Of a DNA stretch of 64,000 nt, positions 7,752 through 15,970 are shown piece by piece. The number at the start of each line of letters is the position of its first letter. The stretch's first letter is position 1. Source of the stretch: Phycisphaerae bacterium (GTDB lineage Bacteria; Planctomycetota; Phycisphaerae; UBA1845; Fen-1342). Position numbers and translations under genes: made by a program. The notes beneath the pieces were generated by a model that was given only the letters and a program-made list of their open reading frames with translations, did no database searches and had not been told where the DNA came from. The DNA lies in contig JANQFV010000031.1 of assembly GCA_028277645.1 (NCBI GenBank), forward strand, positions 62,001 through 126,000. The letters are read 5' to 3'.

Positions 7752-10148
7752 CTAATGCAGCGCCAGTTGGTACTCCGAGAAGTCGCGCAAGTCCGTATCG
7801 CCGTCTTCGTCCGTGTCGGAAAGGCACGTTGACGCTGCCGCCAAGTCCGGCCCTTTCAAACACGCTACGAGCTGCTCTAAATCGCCGGACGAGATCGTAC
7901 CGTCGCCATCCAGATCTGCGATATGGAAGTCGAGGTGCGCCGCCACCAGCGTGTCGGAAAGCACGCTGGCGTAGGTACGATGGAGCAGGTAGAGGCCCGG
8001 TGCCTGGTCGTCTCCATCGGGCCCCGATCCGATCAGCACGTGTGCGGGGCTGAACGGAAGCAAGGTGCCGTCACCCGTTGCATCTTCAACCTCGCTGGTT
8101 GCGCCGAAACGCACGCGGAAGTCGATTTCGTTGACGGACTTGCGCACGACGAATTGCAAGGGACGCTCACGGAGGAAGTACACGGGCATACTCTGCGCTG
8201 CCACGAGGTCGCCGCCCGCCCAGGTCTGGATCAGCTTGAAGCAATCGTCAGACGGATCAAACACGAACGTGACGCAGTTCAGCTCATCTTGCACCCATGC
8301 CTTGAACACTCGGAGCCCGGAATCGGCGTCGATGCTGTCAAAATCCGGACGTACGCACAGAAAATCGGCCCACTCGTCCGGCCAGTCGACCGCGAGGCGT
8401 ACAACTTCACCCGCACGCGAGGATCCTCCCGGCTGCCAGCTCGCGCCAGCCAGCGTGGTGCTGATCTGGACACCGTCGATCCACACCCGGTAATCGTATT
8501 CGGGCCACTCCGCCGCCGGATGCGTGCAGCGCACCAGCAGTTGGATCTGGTTATCCGGATTCGTGACCTGCATTTCTGCGTAGACGTACGCCCAGTCATC
8601 ATTGGGCGCGAAATTCGTGTACGGCCCATTCTCGTATCTGGGCGTTCCCGTGTCGCGAAAGTGGAGGACCATCACGCCTTCATCGCCGCAGGCTCGGAGC
8701 TGCGCGCGGACGACGGTGCCGACCGGGAGCGCAGCTGGCAGGGCCGGACTGAGTGCGAAGACGTTGTCGGAACCTCCCGGATTGCTGATGAGCAAAGAGC
8801 GTTGTCCGCAAAAAGCCCGTTCCGCGCTCGTGCTAAGCGGCACCGTCGCTACCCATTCGTGCAGCGAGGACTCAAAGCTCGCGGCGCACGCGGGCAACAG
8901 GTTAGTCACCGGTGCTTCGATGCGCAGTCCCTGGCAAGTGATCACGCGCCCCGGACGAAAGCGGAGATGATGCGCGTCGCCCTCCCAGGTGGTCGTGTAC
9001 GCGGCGTGGAGCCAGCCTGCATAAGGACCGACCATCTTTGTGATACCATAATCCGTGTAGGGGAACGCCCGCAGCCAAGCCCAGTGCAGTCCGTCGTGTG
9101 AGACCCACAGCTCGTTGTTCCCGCGTTCTCCCGAGTACCCGGCGGTGGCGGCGTACATGATGGCCTCGGTTGAGTGCATGCTGTAGGCATTCTGGGCGAT
9201 GGACTTGCCGTTCTCATAGCCGCACCACGGGCGGCAAGGAACGGTCCAGCGCCCCGTGGTCGTGTCATAGCGCACAACGATATTGCCGCCCGTCCCGTCA
9301 TTGCCCCAGTAAATGGCATCCGAGCGGGCGCACGCGCTCACTCCCATGTAGAAGTTGTGGATATTCTCCCAGGTCGCACCGCCATCGCACGAACGCAGGT
9401 TCATCTCCGGCACATGGGCGTACGCCTGATACACGCAGCCGTGCCACGGATCTGCAACGATGGCGTGCATGTGGTGACCGGGTAAGAAACCCTCATCATA
9501 CACTACCACCCAACTCTGTCCGTCATCATCGGAGCGGTAGATACGGCGTGGATTGTCATCACTGCCCGGATAACCGTACTCACTGACGAAAAGGAGGTTG
9601 TCAAGGACCGTGTAATTCCACTGTACTGCAAAGCCTACCAGCATTGATAGCACTGGTGTGAGGGTGCGCGCGCCGTCTACGCTGCGGTATAGGGTACCGG
9701 GGGCTAGGTAATCCGGCTGCCGAACGCTCACGAGCAACGCCCCGCCCGGCGTCGCCCAGCCAATCAGCGGTTTGCAGGGTGTTTCTGCGAACGTGTAACG
9801 CCACTCAAACTGTATGCCGTCGCTGCTGGCCCATACGCCCCCCCAATGATCCCCCGCGATCAACTCTTCGCCCACCACGGCAACCGGATAGAGGGGATTA
9901 TTGCCGTCGACTTCCCCCCAGTCATAACCCGTTGCGATCGCCAGCTTCTCAAACCGCGGCACGTGTGGTGCGACCATTCGACCAGTGTTGGTGTACGCAG
10001 CGCTGTCGCGCAGAAACTCGGCCGTTTGCCCAGTGACGCGGTCGGTAAGGTCGCCGGCCAACGGAACCGCGCTGAGCAACTCTTGGCCCAGAGCCGCAGA
10101 ACTGCCGAGCGCTAACAACACAGTGCCCGATACCCATGTCGTACGCAT
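7752..10148 (-). CDS. Secreted Asp-box (BNR) propeller protein with dockerin-like C-terminus
   Basis: About 798 residues, exported. The signal peptide runs to about residue 22 (VLLALGSSAALGQ). Residues ~60-400 carry Asp-box style repeats, SDDDGQSW, SCDGGATW and SHDGLHW, as in sialidase-type beta-propellers. The middle to C-terminal part is beta-rich and may hold carbohydrate-binding or LamG-like folds. The end has a paired EF-hand, DLDGDGTISSGDLEQ and DTDEDGDTDLRDFSEY, the dockerin-like tail common in this group. ATG 10148 is preferred over GTG 10157 because GGGAGGAG then has a normal 8-base spacing. Asp-box alone does not prove sialidase activity; catalytic Arg triad and Tyr were not identified. 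Confidence 0.8.
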   Translation of the reverse strand: MRTTWVSGTVLLALGSSAALGQELLSAVPLAGDLTDRVTGQTAEFLRDSAAYTNTGRMVAPHVPRFEKLAIATGYDWGEVDGNNPLYPVAVVGEELIAGDHWGGVWASSDGIQFEWRYTFAETPCKPLIGWATPGGALLVSVRQPDYLAPGTLYRSVDGARTLTPVLSMLVGFAVQWNYTVLDNLLFVSEYGYPGSDDNPRRIYRSDDDGQSWVVVYDEGFLPGHHMHAIVADPWHGCVYQAYAHVPEMNLRSCDGGATWENIHNFYMGVSACARSDAIYWGNDGTGGNIVVRYDTTTGRWTVPCRPWCGYENGKSIAQNAYSMHSTEAIMYAATAGYSGERGNNELWVSHDGLHWAWLRAFPYTDYGITKMVGPYAGWLHAAYTTTWEGDAHHLRFRPGRVITCQGLRIEAPVTNLLPACAASFESSLHEWVATVPLSTSAERAFCGQRSLLISNPGGSDNVFALSPALPAALPVGTVVRAQLRACGDEGVMVLHFRDTGTPRYENGPYTNFAPNDDWAYVYAEMQVTNPDNQIQLLVRCTHPAAEWPEYDYRVWIDGVQISTTLAGASWQPGGSSRAGEVVRLAVDWPDEWADFLCVRPDFDSIDADSGLRVFKAWVQDELNCVTFVFDPSDDCFKLIQTWAGGDLVAAQSMPVYFLRERPLQFVVRKSVNEIDFRVRFGATSEVEDATGDGTLLPFSPAHVLIGSGPDGDDQAPGLYLLHRTYASVLSDTLVAAHLDFHIADLDGDGTISSGDLEQLVACLKGPDLAAASTCLSDTDEDGDTDLRDFSEYQLALH

Positions 10149-10535
10149 GTCACCCACTCCTCCCTATGAGTCCCCACCAGCCGCTCGGCGAACGGGGCGA
10201 TGTCGTTGCCCGACATTTCCCAACAGCCGCGCGCCCCGCAACGGCGCCGAGCACACTTGACTTTAGTATACTCCTATCTAATCTCCACACGCAACGCGCG
10301 ACGGGTATGGTCCGGATGCAAAACTGAAACAACTCACATTCAGTTACTTCTTGACTGCTGCGAGTCACGCCAGCGTCGCTCGATGAAAGGGGGCCAAGAG
10401 GCGTGCACGCGCGAGGAGGCGCGACTGGTTCCAGGGTCGGCGACGACTGCGGCAGGCTGCACGAACCCACCGGAATTACACCACGCTGAGGTCGCGGGTT
10501 TCTGAGGAAAATGGCGCGTTGCGGAGAGCGTCGAA
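10149..10535. other. Intergenic leader region
   Basis: Nearly 390 bases without a supported gene between the start of the Asp-box gene and the tRNA. It holds the likely promoter at 10265-10294; I see nothing else in it. Confidence 0.55.
10265..10294 (-). promoter_or_regulatory. Putative promoter of the Asp-box gene
   Basis: Minus strand: TTGCGT (10294-10289), 18-base spacer, TATACT (10270-10265). The -10 box matches consensus at five of six positions, the -35 box at three. It leaves a leader of about 110 bases before ATG 10148. It is AT-rich against a GC-rich background. Confidence 0.45.
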
Positions 10536-10609
10536 TGGGCCCAGTTGGATTCGAACCAACGACCGGCAGATTATGAGTCCGCTGCTCTAACCGACTGAGC
10601 TATGGGCCC
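10536..10609 (-). tRNA. tRNA with CAT anticodon (Met elongator or Ile2)
   Basis: Full cloverleaf on the minus strand: acceptor GGGCCCA / TGGGCCC, D arm GCTC-AGTCGGTTA-GAGC, anticodon stem GCGGA/TCTGC around loop CTCATAA, T arm with TTCGAAT loop closed by GTTGG/CCAAC, discriminator A. CCA is not encoded. A CAT anticodon may mean elongator Met or, if TilS modifies the wobble C to lysidine, Ile for AUA codons. It lacks initiator features. Identity cannot be settled by eye. Confidence 0.93.
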
Positions 10610-10756
10610 GCGCGCCCGCGTGGGGCGGCGCAATTCGCATTGTACGCGGGGCCGGCGTTTCAGCATAGGAATCGCCGCTCGCGGCCTGACCTTCCCACGA
10701 CCTACCGCACGCCGCTTGGGGGGCGTAAGATGCTGCCTTGAAGAAACGCAGGTTGA

Positions 10757-10993
10757 ATGCGAGGTCGTGTCGTGCGTCAGCGATTATCGAACAAACGCCG
10801 GTTGCTCATAGCGCTGGCTACGTTTCCGCTGCTGGAGTTGGGGACGTGCCTGGAACTCACCACTGAGTCCGTTATCACCGGCGCCTTCGATGCGGTGACT
10901 GGCCAACTCGTCGATCTGGTCGAGGATGCGACCGGCCTCTCGTCGAGCTCGACAAGTACCGCGAAGTCGGTCGTACCGATTCGCCGTTCGTAA
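10757..10993 (+). CDS. Small exported hypothetical protein
   Basis: 78 residues. A basic N-terminus (about 17 residues with RQRLSNKRR) precedes a hydrophobic stretch LLIALATFPLLELGTCLEL, resembling a signal peptide with a Cys that could be a lipobox-like site, although the residues before it are not ideal. The rest (ESVITGAFDAVTGQLVDLVE) is amphipathic, then Ser/Thr-rich. I do not recognise a family, but the layout is like other tiny secreted proteins of planctomycetes. Ribosome site is weak. It may not be real. Confidence 0.45.
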   Translation: MRGRVVRQRLSNKRRLLIALATFPLLELGTCLELTTESVITGAFDAVTGQLVDLVEDATGLSSSSTSTAKSVVPIRRS

Positions 10994-11102
10994 ACTGGGT
11001 AACAGCAGACACGAACTCCGCCGACGGCTGCACCCGAAGCTCGGTCAGGGCAGCGGCGGAATCAGGATCTTTTGCACAAAGCGATAGCAGGGAGTCGCAA
11101 CG

Positions 11103-12071
11103 ATGAAGCTTGGAGTCATGGGAGCCGGCCTCGGCGGTATGACGTGGGAACAGGCGCTGGATTACTGTGAGGAGGTCGGGCTCGACGCGATCGAACTGCC
11201 GGTCGGCTGCTATCCCGGCGTACCGTGGTTCAAGCCGGCGGACGTGCTCAAGTCGAAGGCGAAACAGCGTCAGATTGTCGAGGACGTGAAGGCCCGCGGG
11301 CTGGAAATCATCGGTCTCGCGGTCCACGGCAACCCCGTACATCCGAGCAAGACCTTCGCCAAAGCGCACGAACAGGCACACGATCACGCCGTTCGGCTCG
11401 CGCCGTTGCTGGGCACCAACGTGGTGATCAACTTCTCCGGCTGCCCCGGTGGTAGCCGACAGGACAAAACGCCGAACTGGGTCACGTGCGCGTGGCCGGA
11501 TGATTACGGTGCCGTGCTCAAGTACCAGTGGGACGAGGTGCTGATCCCGTTCTGGCAGAAGAAGAACACGGCGGCGGCCAAAGAGGGCGTGAAGATCGCA
11601 TTCGAGGCCCATCCGGGTTTCTGCGTATACAACACGGAGACAATACTGAGGCTTCGCAAAGCTTGCGGCAAACAGCTCGGCGCGAACCTCGATCCCTCGC
11701 ACTTTTTCTGGCAGGGTATCGATCCGATCGAGGCGGCTCGCGTTCTTGGCGACGCCAAGTGCATTTACCATGTACATGGCAAGGATACCGGTATCGATCC
11801 GCACAACACGAAGGTAAACGGCACACTGGATACGAAGAACTATGGAGACCTTAACGGCCGGAGCTGGGTGTTCCGGACGTGCGGTTACGGGCACGGCGAC
11901 GAATTTTGGAAGCCGTTCGTGAGCATGTTGCGGCAGAAGGGCTACGACGGCGTGATCAGCATCGAGCACGAAGACAGCTACATGAGCATGCAGGAGGGGT
12001 TTGAGAAGGCGGTGGAGTACTTGCGGTCGGTTTTGATACACGAGAAGGCCGGCCAGGCGTGGTGGTTTTGA
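11103..12071 (+). CDS. Sugar phosphate isomerase/epimerase-like TIM-barrel protein
   Basis: 322 residues of the xylose-isomerase-like (AP endonuclease 2) superfamily, which use a metal in a TIM barrel to isomerise or epimerise sugars. Signs are the opening strand MKLGVMGAGLGG, GLDAIELPVGC, the metal-ligand-rich FEAHPGF, NLDPSHFFWQGIDP, IYHVHGKDT and the closing GVISIEHEDSYM. ATG 11103 is preceded by AGGGAG. It appears to be a single-gene unit. The exact sugar is unknown; in planctomycetes such genes are very numerous and often tied to breakdown of unusual sugars. Confidence 0.88.
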   Translation: MKLGVMGAGLGGMTWEQALDYCEEVGLDAIELPVGCYPGVPWFKPADVLKSKAKQRQIVEDVKARGLEIIGLAVHGNPVHPSKTFAKAHEQAHDHAVRLAPLLGTNVVINFSGCPGGSRQDKTPNWVTCAWPDDYGAVLKYQWDEVLIPFWQKKNTAAAKEGVKIAFEAHPGFCVYNTETILRLRKACGKQLGANLDPSHFFWQGIDPIEAARVLGDAKCIYHVHGKDTGIDPHNTKVNGTLDTKNYGDLNGRSWVFRTCGYGHGDEFWKPFVSMLRQKGYDGVISIEHEDSYMSMQEGFEKAVEYLRSVLIHEKAGQAWWF

Positions 12072-12344
12072 ACAACGTTACTAACGCAGGTCGTCACGAT
12101 CCGGTTAATGATGACTGTCGGCAAAAAGTGCGCAAACTGCGCTTGCCAACGACTGATCCCGTGCTAAACTAATCATTGCTCGAGTGGCGCGCGGCTGCAC
12201 AGGTTTCCCCCCCGGCCTGTCGGCCCCCCCTCGAGCGTTTTTCTGCGCTCACATCTCACGAACGCGATGCGGACAGCGTAACCTGCCGACGGGAAGCTCC
12301 TTACGCGGATTTGTGGCAATTCGTCGGACGTCCGGTGATTTCCG

Positions 12345-12378
12345 TTGACGTCCTCCGACAATCGTAGTAGACTTTACT
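12345..12378 (+). promoter_or_regulatory. blaI promoter with overlapping inverted repeat
   Basis: TTGACG (12345-12350), a 17-base spacer and TAGACT (12368-12373). The -10 box lies in the inverted repeat AGTA-GACTT-TACT (12366-12378), close in form to the TACTA...TAGTA operators bound by BlaI/MecI dimers. So BlaI probably represses its own operon here. The rest of the gap 12072-12424 shows only C-rich runs near 12207-12230 and no gene. Confidence 0.6.
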
Positions 12379-12424
12379 CCGACGCCTGTAGGAGGGCGTT
12401 CAGCCGAGCAGGAGCGCAGCGGTC

Positions 12425-12814
12425 ATGTCCCAACGTGAATACGAACCGGCAGCCGCAGAATTGGAGGTGCTGAAGGTCCTCTGGGACCACGGCGCCAACA
12501 ACGTGCGCGGCGTCATGGATTTGCTCCACAACCAGGGCCGCGCGGTCGCGTATACGACTGTGCAGACCATGCTAAATCGACTCGAGCAAAAAGGCTTCGT
12601 GAAGTCGGACCGCTCAGGGACGGCGTTCGTTTACCAGGCGTGCATTACCCGCGAGCGTATCAGTCGGTCGCGCCTTCAAAAACTGGTGGATCAGCTCTAC
12701 GACGGCGCGGCCGGCGCGTTGGCACTCGAGCTGCTGCGAACGCAGCGGCTGAATTCTCAGGAAATCGACCAACTGCACGAACTGATCGAGCGGTTGGATC
12801 AGGGCAAGGATTGA
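12425..12814 (+). CDS. blaI: BlaI/MecI-family repressor
   Basis: 129 residues. A winged-helix repressor that dimerises and is cleaved when its BlaR1 partner is triggered. The DNA-binding half reads LEVLKVLWDHGANNVRGVMD and AVAYTTVQTMLNRLEQKGFV, the family signature. The C-terminal half holds the dimerisation helices (ISRSRLQKLVDQLYDGAAGA, ELLRTQRLNSQEIDQLHELI). Family length is normal (~125). It begins after a typical promoter, and blaR1 follows 45 bases later. In planctomycetes such pairs are often not tied to beta-lactamase, and none is seen here. Confidence 0.95.
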   Translation: MSQREYEPAAAELEVLKVLWDHGANNVRGVMDLLHNQGRAVAYTTVQTMLNRLEQKGFVKSDRSGTAFVYQACITRERISRSRLQKLVDQLYDGAAGALALELLRTQRLNSQEIDQLHELIERLDQGKD

Positions 12815-12859
12815 GTCGGGCCGGGCCGAAGTCCGCGACGCACACGCGGAGGAACAGCG

Positions 12860-15826
12860 ATGCTCTCATTGAGTAATCTGGGACCGCTGATCTGGGCGAA
12901 CATCTGGACCATCGTCCTACTCGCACTGGGCGCCGCGGCGATCTGTCGGTGGGGCGTTCGGCGACCTGTGACGCGGCACACGGTTTGGGTCGTTGTCCTG
13001 GTCTGGGTACTGGTGCTTCCGCTGCTTCCGATGGCGCCATCTGCCGGCGTGATCGACGGGCTGGTCGCCGCGAGTGATCCTCGACCGGACGCAGGCAGCA
13101 ATGACCAAGCTGCTCCCGAGACCGAAGTCGAATCGCATCCACCGCTTTCGACGCCCCGCATAGTTACGCGCAAACCTGAACAGGCGGTTGAGAGCGACAA
13201 CGTAGTGCCGAGCAGGCCTGCGCCGAAACGCACTCCGCGTCCCACGCTCCGGAAACCCGAGCGGCCCGTCGCGAAAGACGGCGCGACCGCGCCCGCGGCG
13301 CCGTTGGATAAGACGAATTCAGTCGGTAAGCGCACAGCGATTGCGAATCGCTGTGACCCCGAGGAGGCCGACAGCGCAGCGGCGCTCACGCAAGCGACGC
13401 CCACTGCGATCCCGCCGAAACACCCATCTCCCGCCACCCCAACGCCGACTTACGAACCCCCCGTGGTCGCCGGCAGCACCGACGCGGCGGAGAGCAGCGA
13501 GAACTGCAGGCGAACGAACGTGGCTGCCATGAAGAGCGAGCCGTGGACGGCGACCGGGCGCGCCTGGCTGGCAACGCTCGTCGGTTTGCGCGACGTGTTG
13601 CGCAGCATCCCACCGATTCCCGCGTCAGTATGGCTGGCAGGATCGGGTCTGGTCGTGCTGTCGTACCTGCTGGGGGCCGTGTGGTTTTACACTCGCGTCC
13701 GCCGCGGTCCCGCACCGCCGCGCTGGGTCACGCGTGAAACGAAACTGATTGCGCGCCGGCTGCGCCTGCGACGTGCACCCGAGATCATCATGGTGCAGAA
13801 TCAAATCTCACCGATGGTCTGGTGCGGAGCACGGCCCCGGCTGCTGCTGCCCATGAAGCTGTGGAGCGAGCTTGATCGCCCCGGTAGACGGGCAATCCTG
13901 TGTCACGAGTTGGCACACCTGCGACGTTACGATCACTGGGTACGCTGGATCGAGTTGGCCGCCGGCGCGTTGTACTGGTGGCACCCGATCATCTGGTGGG
14001 TCCGTCGTCGCATCCATGACGAAGCGGATAGTTGCTGTGACGCGTGGGTCACCTGGTTGATGCCGCGCGGACGTCGAGCATATGCGGAAGCGTTGCTCAA
14101 AACGAAGTCCTTTGTTGATTCCGACGCGCCAACGGTTTGTGCCGCACCCGCGATGGGTGTGGTGACGCGGTCGGGTGCCCGGCGCCTGGCCAGGAGGATC
14201 ACGATGGTGATGACGCAGAGTAACCGACCTCGACATTCCGTTACGGGTGTGGCGTTCGCATCCACGTTGGTGCTCGCTGCCTGGGTGCTGGCGCCGATGT
14301 TCGCGGGGACCACTGCCGCAAATGCTGCACCGGTGGACACCGCCAGCTTCGACTCGGCCGGCGTGGCGAACGACAACTGTGATGAAACACCCCGCGCGAC
14401 GTGCTCTACGAAGAAGCGGGACAACCAGTGTAAGAAGACCTGTGAGAAGAAATGTGAGCATAAATGTCCACCCAAGTGCAAAGAGCCCGCGGCGCCCCAG
14501 CGTGTCACACCGCTGGCTACGGCGATTGCCACACCCGCACCGCGGGTCCACGCAGTGTTCAGCGACGCCGCACCGCTGCCGTCTCCGCCACGCGTTCCGC
14601 GTGCGCTGACATATGGAGGGACCAGTGTCCCGGCGCCGTTGGTCTTCGTGGGCGACGACGATGCTGACGCGGGGTCGCACCGTGTGCTGTTGTCTACTCT
14701 GGGCAAGGAAGAGCGCGTTTACCGCCTGTCCGAGGGTAAGCTCGACGCCTTGACCGGGATCATGGTGCGTGATGACGTGCCGATTCTGGTCGAGCCGGTC
14801 CCCGGCGGCCTGAAGGTCTATGCGACGCCGGATCAGCACGCCGCGTTCAAGGCCTTTGTGCTGCTCATCCGCGATGACCGGGAAGGGTGGACCGAATACG
14901 AACTGCCCGAGGGCAAGCTCGATGCCGTCAGCGACCTGATGATCCGCAGTGACGTGCCCGTGTACGTACGGACGGACGACGATGGGATCAGCGTTCAGGG
15001 CAACGCTGCCGTGCAATACGTATTCAGAAACTTCGTCGAGCTGATCCATCCGTCGAAGTCCGAGCGGAAGATTGCCGGTCTGTCATCACGGTACGAAGCA
15101 TTCACTGGCGGCCGCGGGTTCGCGTCCGGCTGGCGTCCGCAGGAAATGGAAGTCGTGCGAGAGTCGCTGGCCCAAGCGGTACGCGCGCGGCAGGAACGTC
15201 GTGCAGCAGGTATCGAGCAGTTGCAACGCCAGATCGAGGCGCTCGAGGTGCAGATGCACGCCCTGGAAGAGCAGGCCGAGGAGCTGCGCGTCGAGGCAGA
15301 CGAAATCGGTGAACATGCCGAGGACGCAGACCATCCCGATGGCCAGCGTGCTCTGGAGCGGCAGATGCGCATGCTCGAGCGGCGTGTTCGCAAGTTCGAA
15401 CGCCAAGCCGAACGGATCTCACGGCAGGCAGAGCGACTGCAGGAAGAGGGCGAGCGTTTGGAATCGTCGCACGAGCGTGGCGCGGATCGCATGGACCGAA
15501 TGGAAGAGTTGCTCGACATGCTCGAAGACCTGCTGGACGAAGAAGCGCTGAGCGATGTTCCCGGCGCATCGGCAGGTTTGGATACCGCCCTCGCCGCGGC
15601 TGGATACGTGGCGGAGGCGCGTGCGTTGTCTGAGCTGTGGCGGGCGCCGGACGCCCCCGCGGCTGGCATTGTCAGCACGGAGGCCATTGAGGCGTATGCC
15701 CAGGCTCTGTCCGAGGCGCACGTCGCCGAAGAACAGGCGAGCGATCGTCGTGCAGAAGCAGCGCTCGGTTACAGCCGCCCGCCGCGTGAGACGCCGCCAA
15801 GACCTGATCGGCCGGAGGAGCGCTAA
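12860..15826 (+). CDS. BlaR1-like M56 membrane metallopeptidase with unusual C-terminal extension
   Basis: 988 residues, well above the ~600 of classical BlaR1. Helices lie near residues 15-30 and 42-60; then a long Pro/Ala/Thr-rich loop (~70-225), more helices (~255-285), and the M56 zinc site HELAH at residues 349-353 with the downstream DEADSCCDAW. After another helix near 470-490 comes a Cys/Lys-rich stretch (seven Cys in about 40 residues, ~510-545). Then a duplicated module (EGKLDALTGIMVRDDVPILV, ~617; EGKLDAVSDLMIRSDVPVYV, ~677) and a long charged coiled coil (~768-890). No penicillin-binding SxxK sensor is seen. It likely senses a cue other than a beta-lactam and triggers BlaI cleavage. 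Confidence 0.88.
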   Translation: MLSLSNLGPLIWANIWTIVLLALGAAAICRWGVRRPVTRHTVWVVVLVWVLVLPLLPMAPSAGVIDGLVAASDPRPDAGSNDQAAPETEVESHPPLSTPRIVTRKPEQAVESDNVVPSRPAPKRTPRPTLRKPERPVAKDGATAPAAPLDKTNSVGKRTAIANRCDPEEADSAAALTQATPTAIPPKHPSPATPTPTYEPPVVAGSTDAAESSENCRRTNVAAMKSEPWTATGRAWLATLVGLRDVLRSIPPIPASVWLAGSGLVVLSYLLGAVWFYTRVRRGPAPPRWVTRETKLIARRLRLRRAPEIIMVQNQISPMVWCGARPRLLLPMKLWSELDRPGRRAILCHELAHLRRYDHWVRWIELAAGALYWWHPIIWWVRRRIHDEADSCCDAWVTWLMPRGRRAYAEALLKTKSFVDSDAPTVCAAPAMGVVTRSGARRLARRITMVMTQSNRPRHSVTGVAFASTLVLAAWVLAPMFAGTTAANAAPVDTASFDSAGVANDNCDETPRATCSTKKRDNQCKKTCEKKCEHKCPPKCKEPAAPQRVTPLATAIATPAPRVHAVFSDAAPLPSPPRVPRALTYGGTSVPAPLVFVGDDDADAGSHRVLLSTLGKEERVYRLSEGKLDALTGIMVRDDVPILVEPVPGGLKVYATPDQHAAFKAFVLLIRDDREGWTEYELPEGKLDAVSDLMIRSDVPVYVRTDDDGISVQGNAAVQYVFRNFVELIHPSKSERKIAGLSSRYEAFTGGRGFASGWRPQEMEVVRESLAQAVRARQERRAAGIEQLQRQIEALEVQMHALEEQAEELRVEADEIGEHAEDADHPDGQRALERQMRMLERRVRKFERQAERISRQAERLQEEGERLESSHERGADRMDRMEELLDMLEDLLDEEALSDVPGASAGLDTALAAAGYVAEARALSELWRAPDAPAAGIVSTEAIEAYAQALSEAHVAEEQASDRRAEAALGYSRPPRETPPRPDRPEER

Positions 15827-15852
15827 CACGGTCGCGTCATAAAACAGCAACG

Positions 15853-15902
15853 GCTGGGACCTCGGGCCGGATCTGGCGCGCGGTGCCGGGGCCCAGCTTT
15901 TT
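15853..15902 (+). terminator. Rho-independent terminator after blaR1
   Basis: Left arm GCTGGGACCTCGG (15853-15865) pairs with CCGGGGCCCAGC (15886-15897) with one bulged A and one G-T pair; a 20-base loop separates them and TTTTT (15898-15902) follows. It lies 27 bases after the blaR1 stop and would separate blaIR from the TPR operon, at least partly. Confidence 0.7.
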
Positions 15903-15970
15903 GAACAACACCTGGTTTCCCGTACTTCCGACGCGTTTTCAAAGAGCACGATCAACGTGGAGGAGGCGCT

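Noticed and set aside
7923-9101. 392-codon plus-strand open frame opposite the Asp-box gene
   Set aside because: Shadow; the minus strand encodes signal peptide, Asp-boxes and EF-hands.
10875-12041. 388-codon minus-strand frame opposite the isomerase-like gene
   Set aside because: Shadow frame; plus strand has clear TIM-barrel motifs and a ribosome site.
13808-15049. 413-codon open frame on the minus strand inside blaR1
   Set aside because: Antisense shadow of a GC-rich gene; its sequence is not protein-like and the plus strand has clear M56 motifs.
12860-15826. Beta-lactam resistance cassette
   Set aside because: BlaI/BlaR1 are present but there is no beta-lactamase or PBP2a gene and BlaR1 lacks the penicillin-binding sensor.
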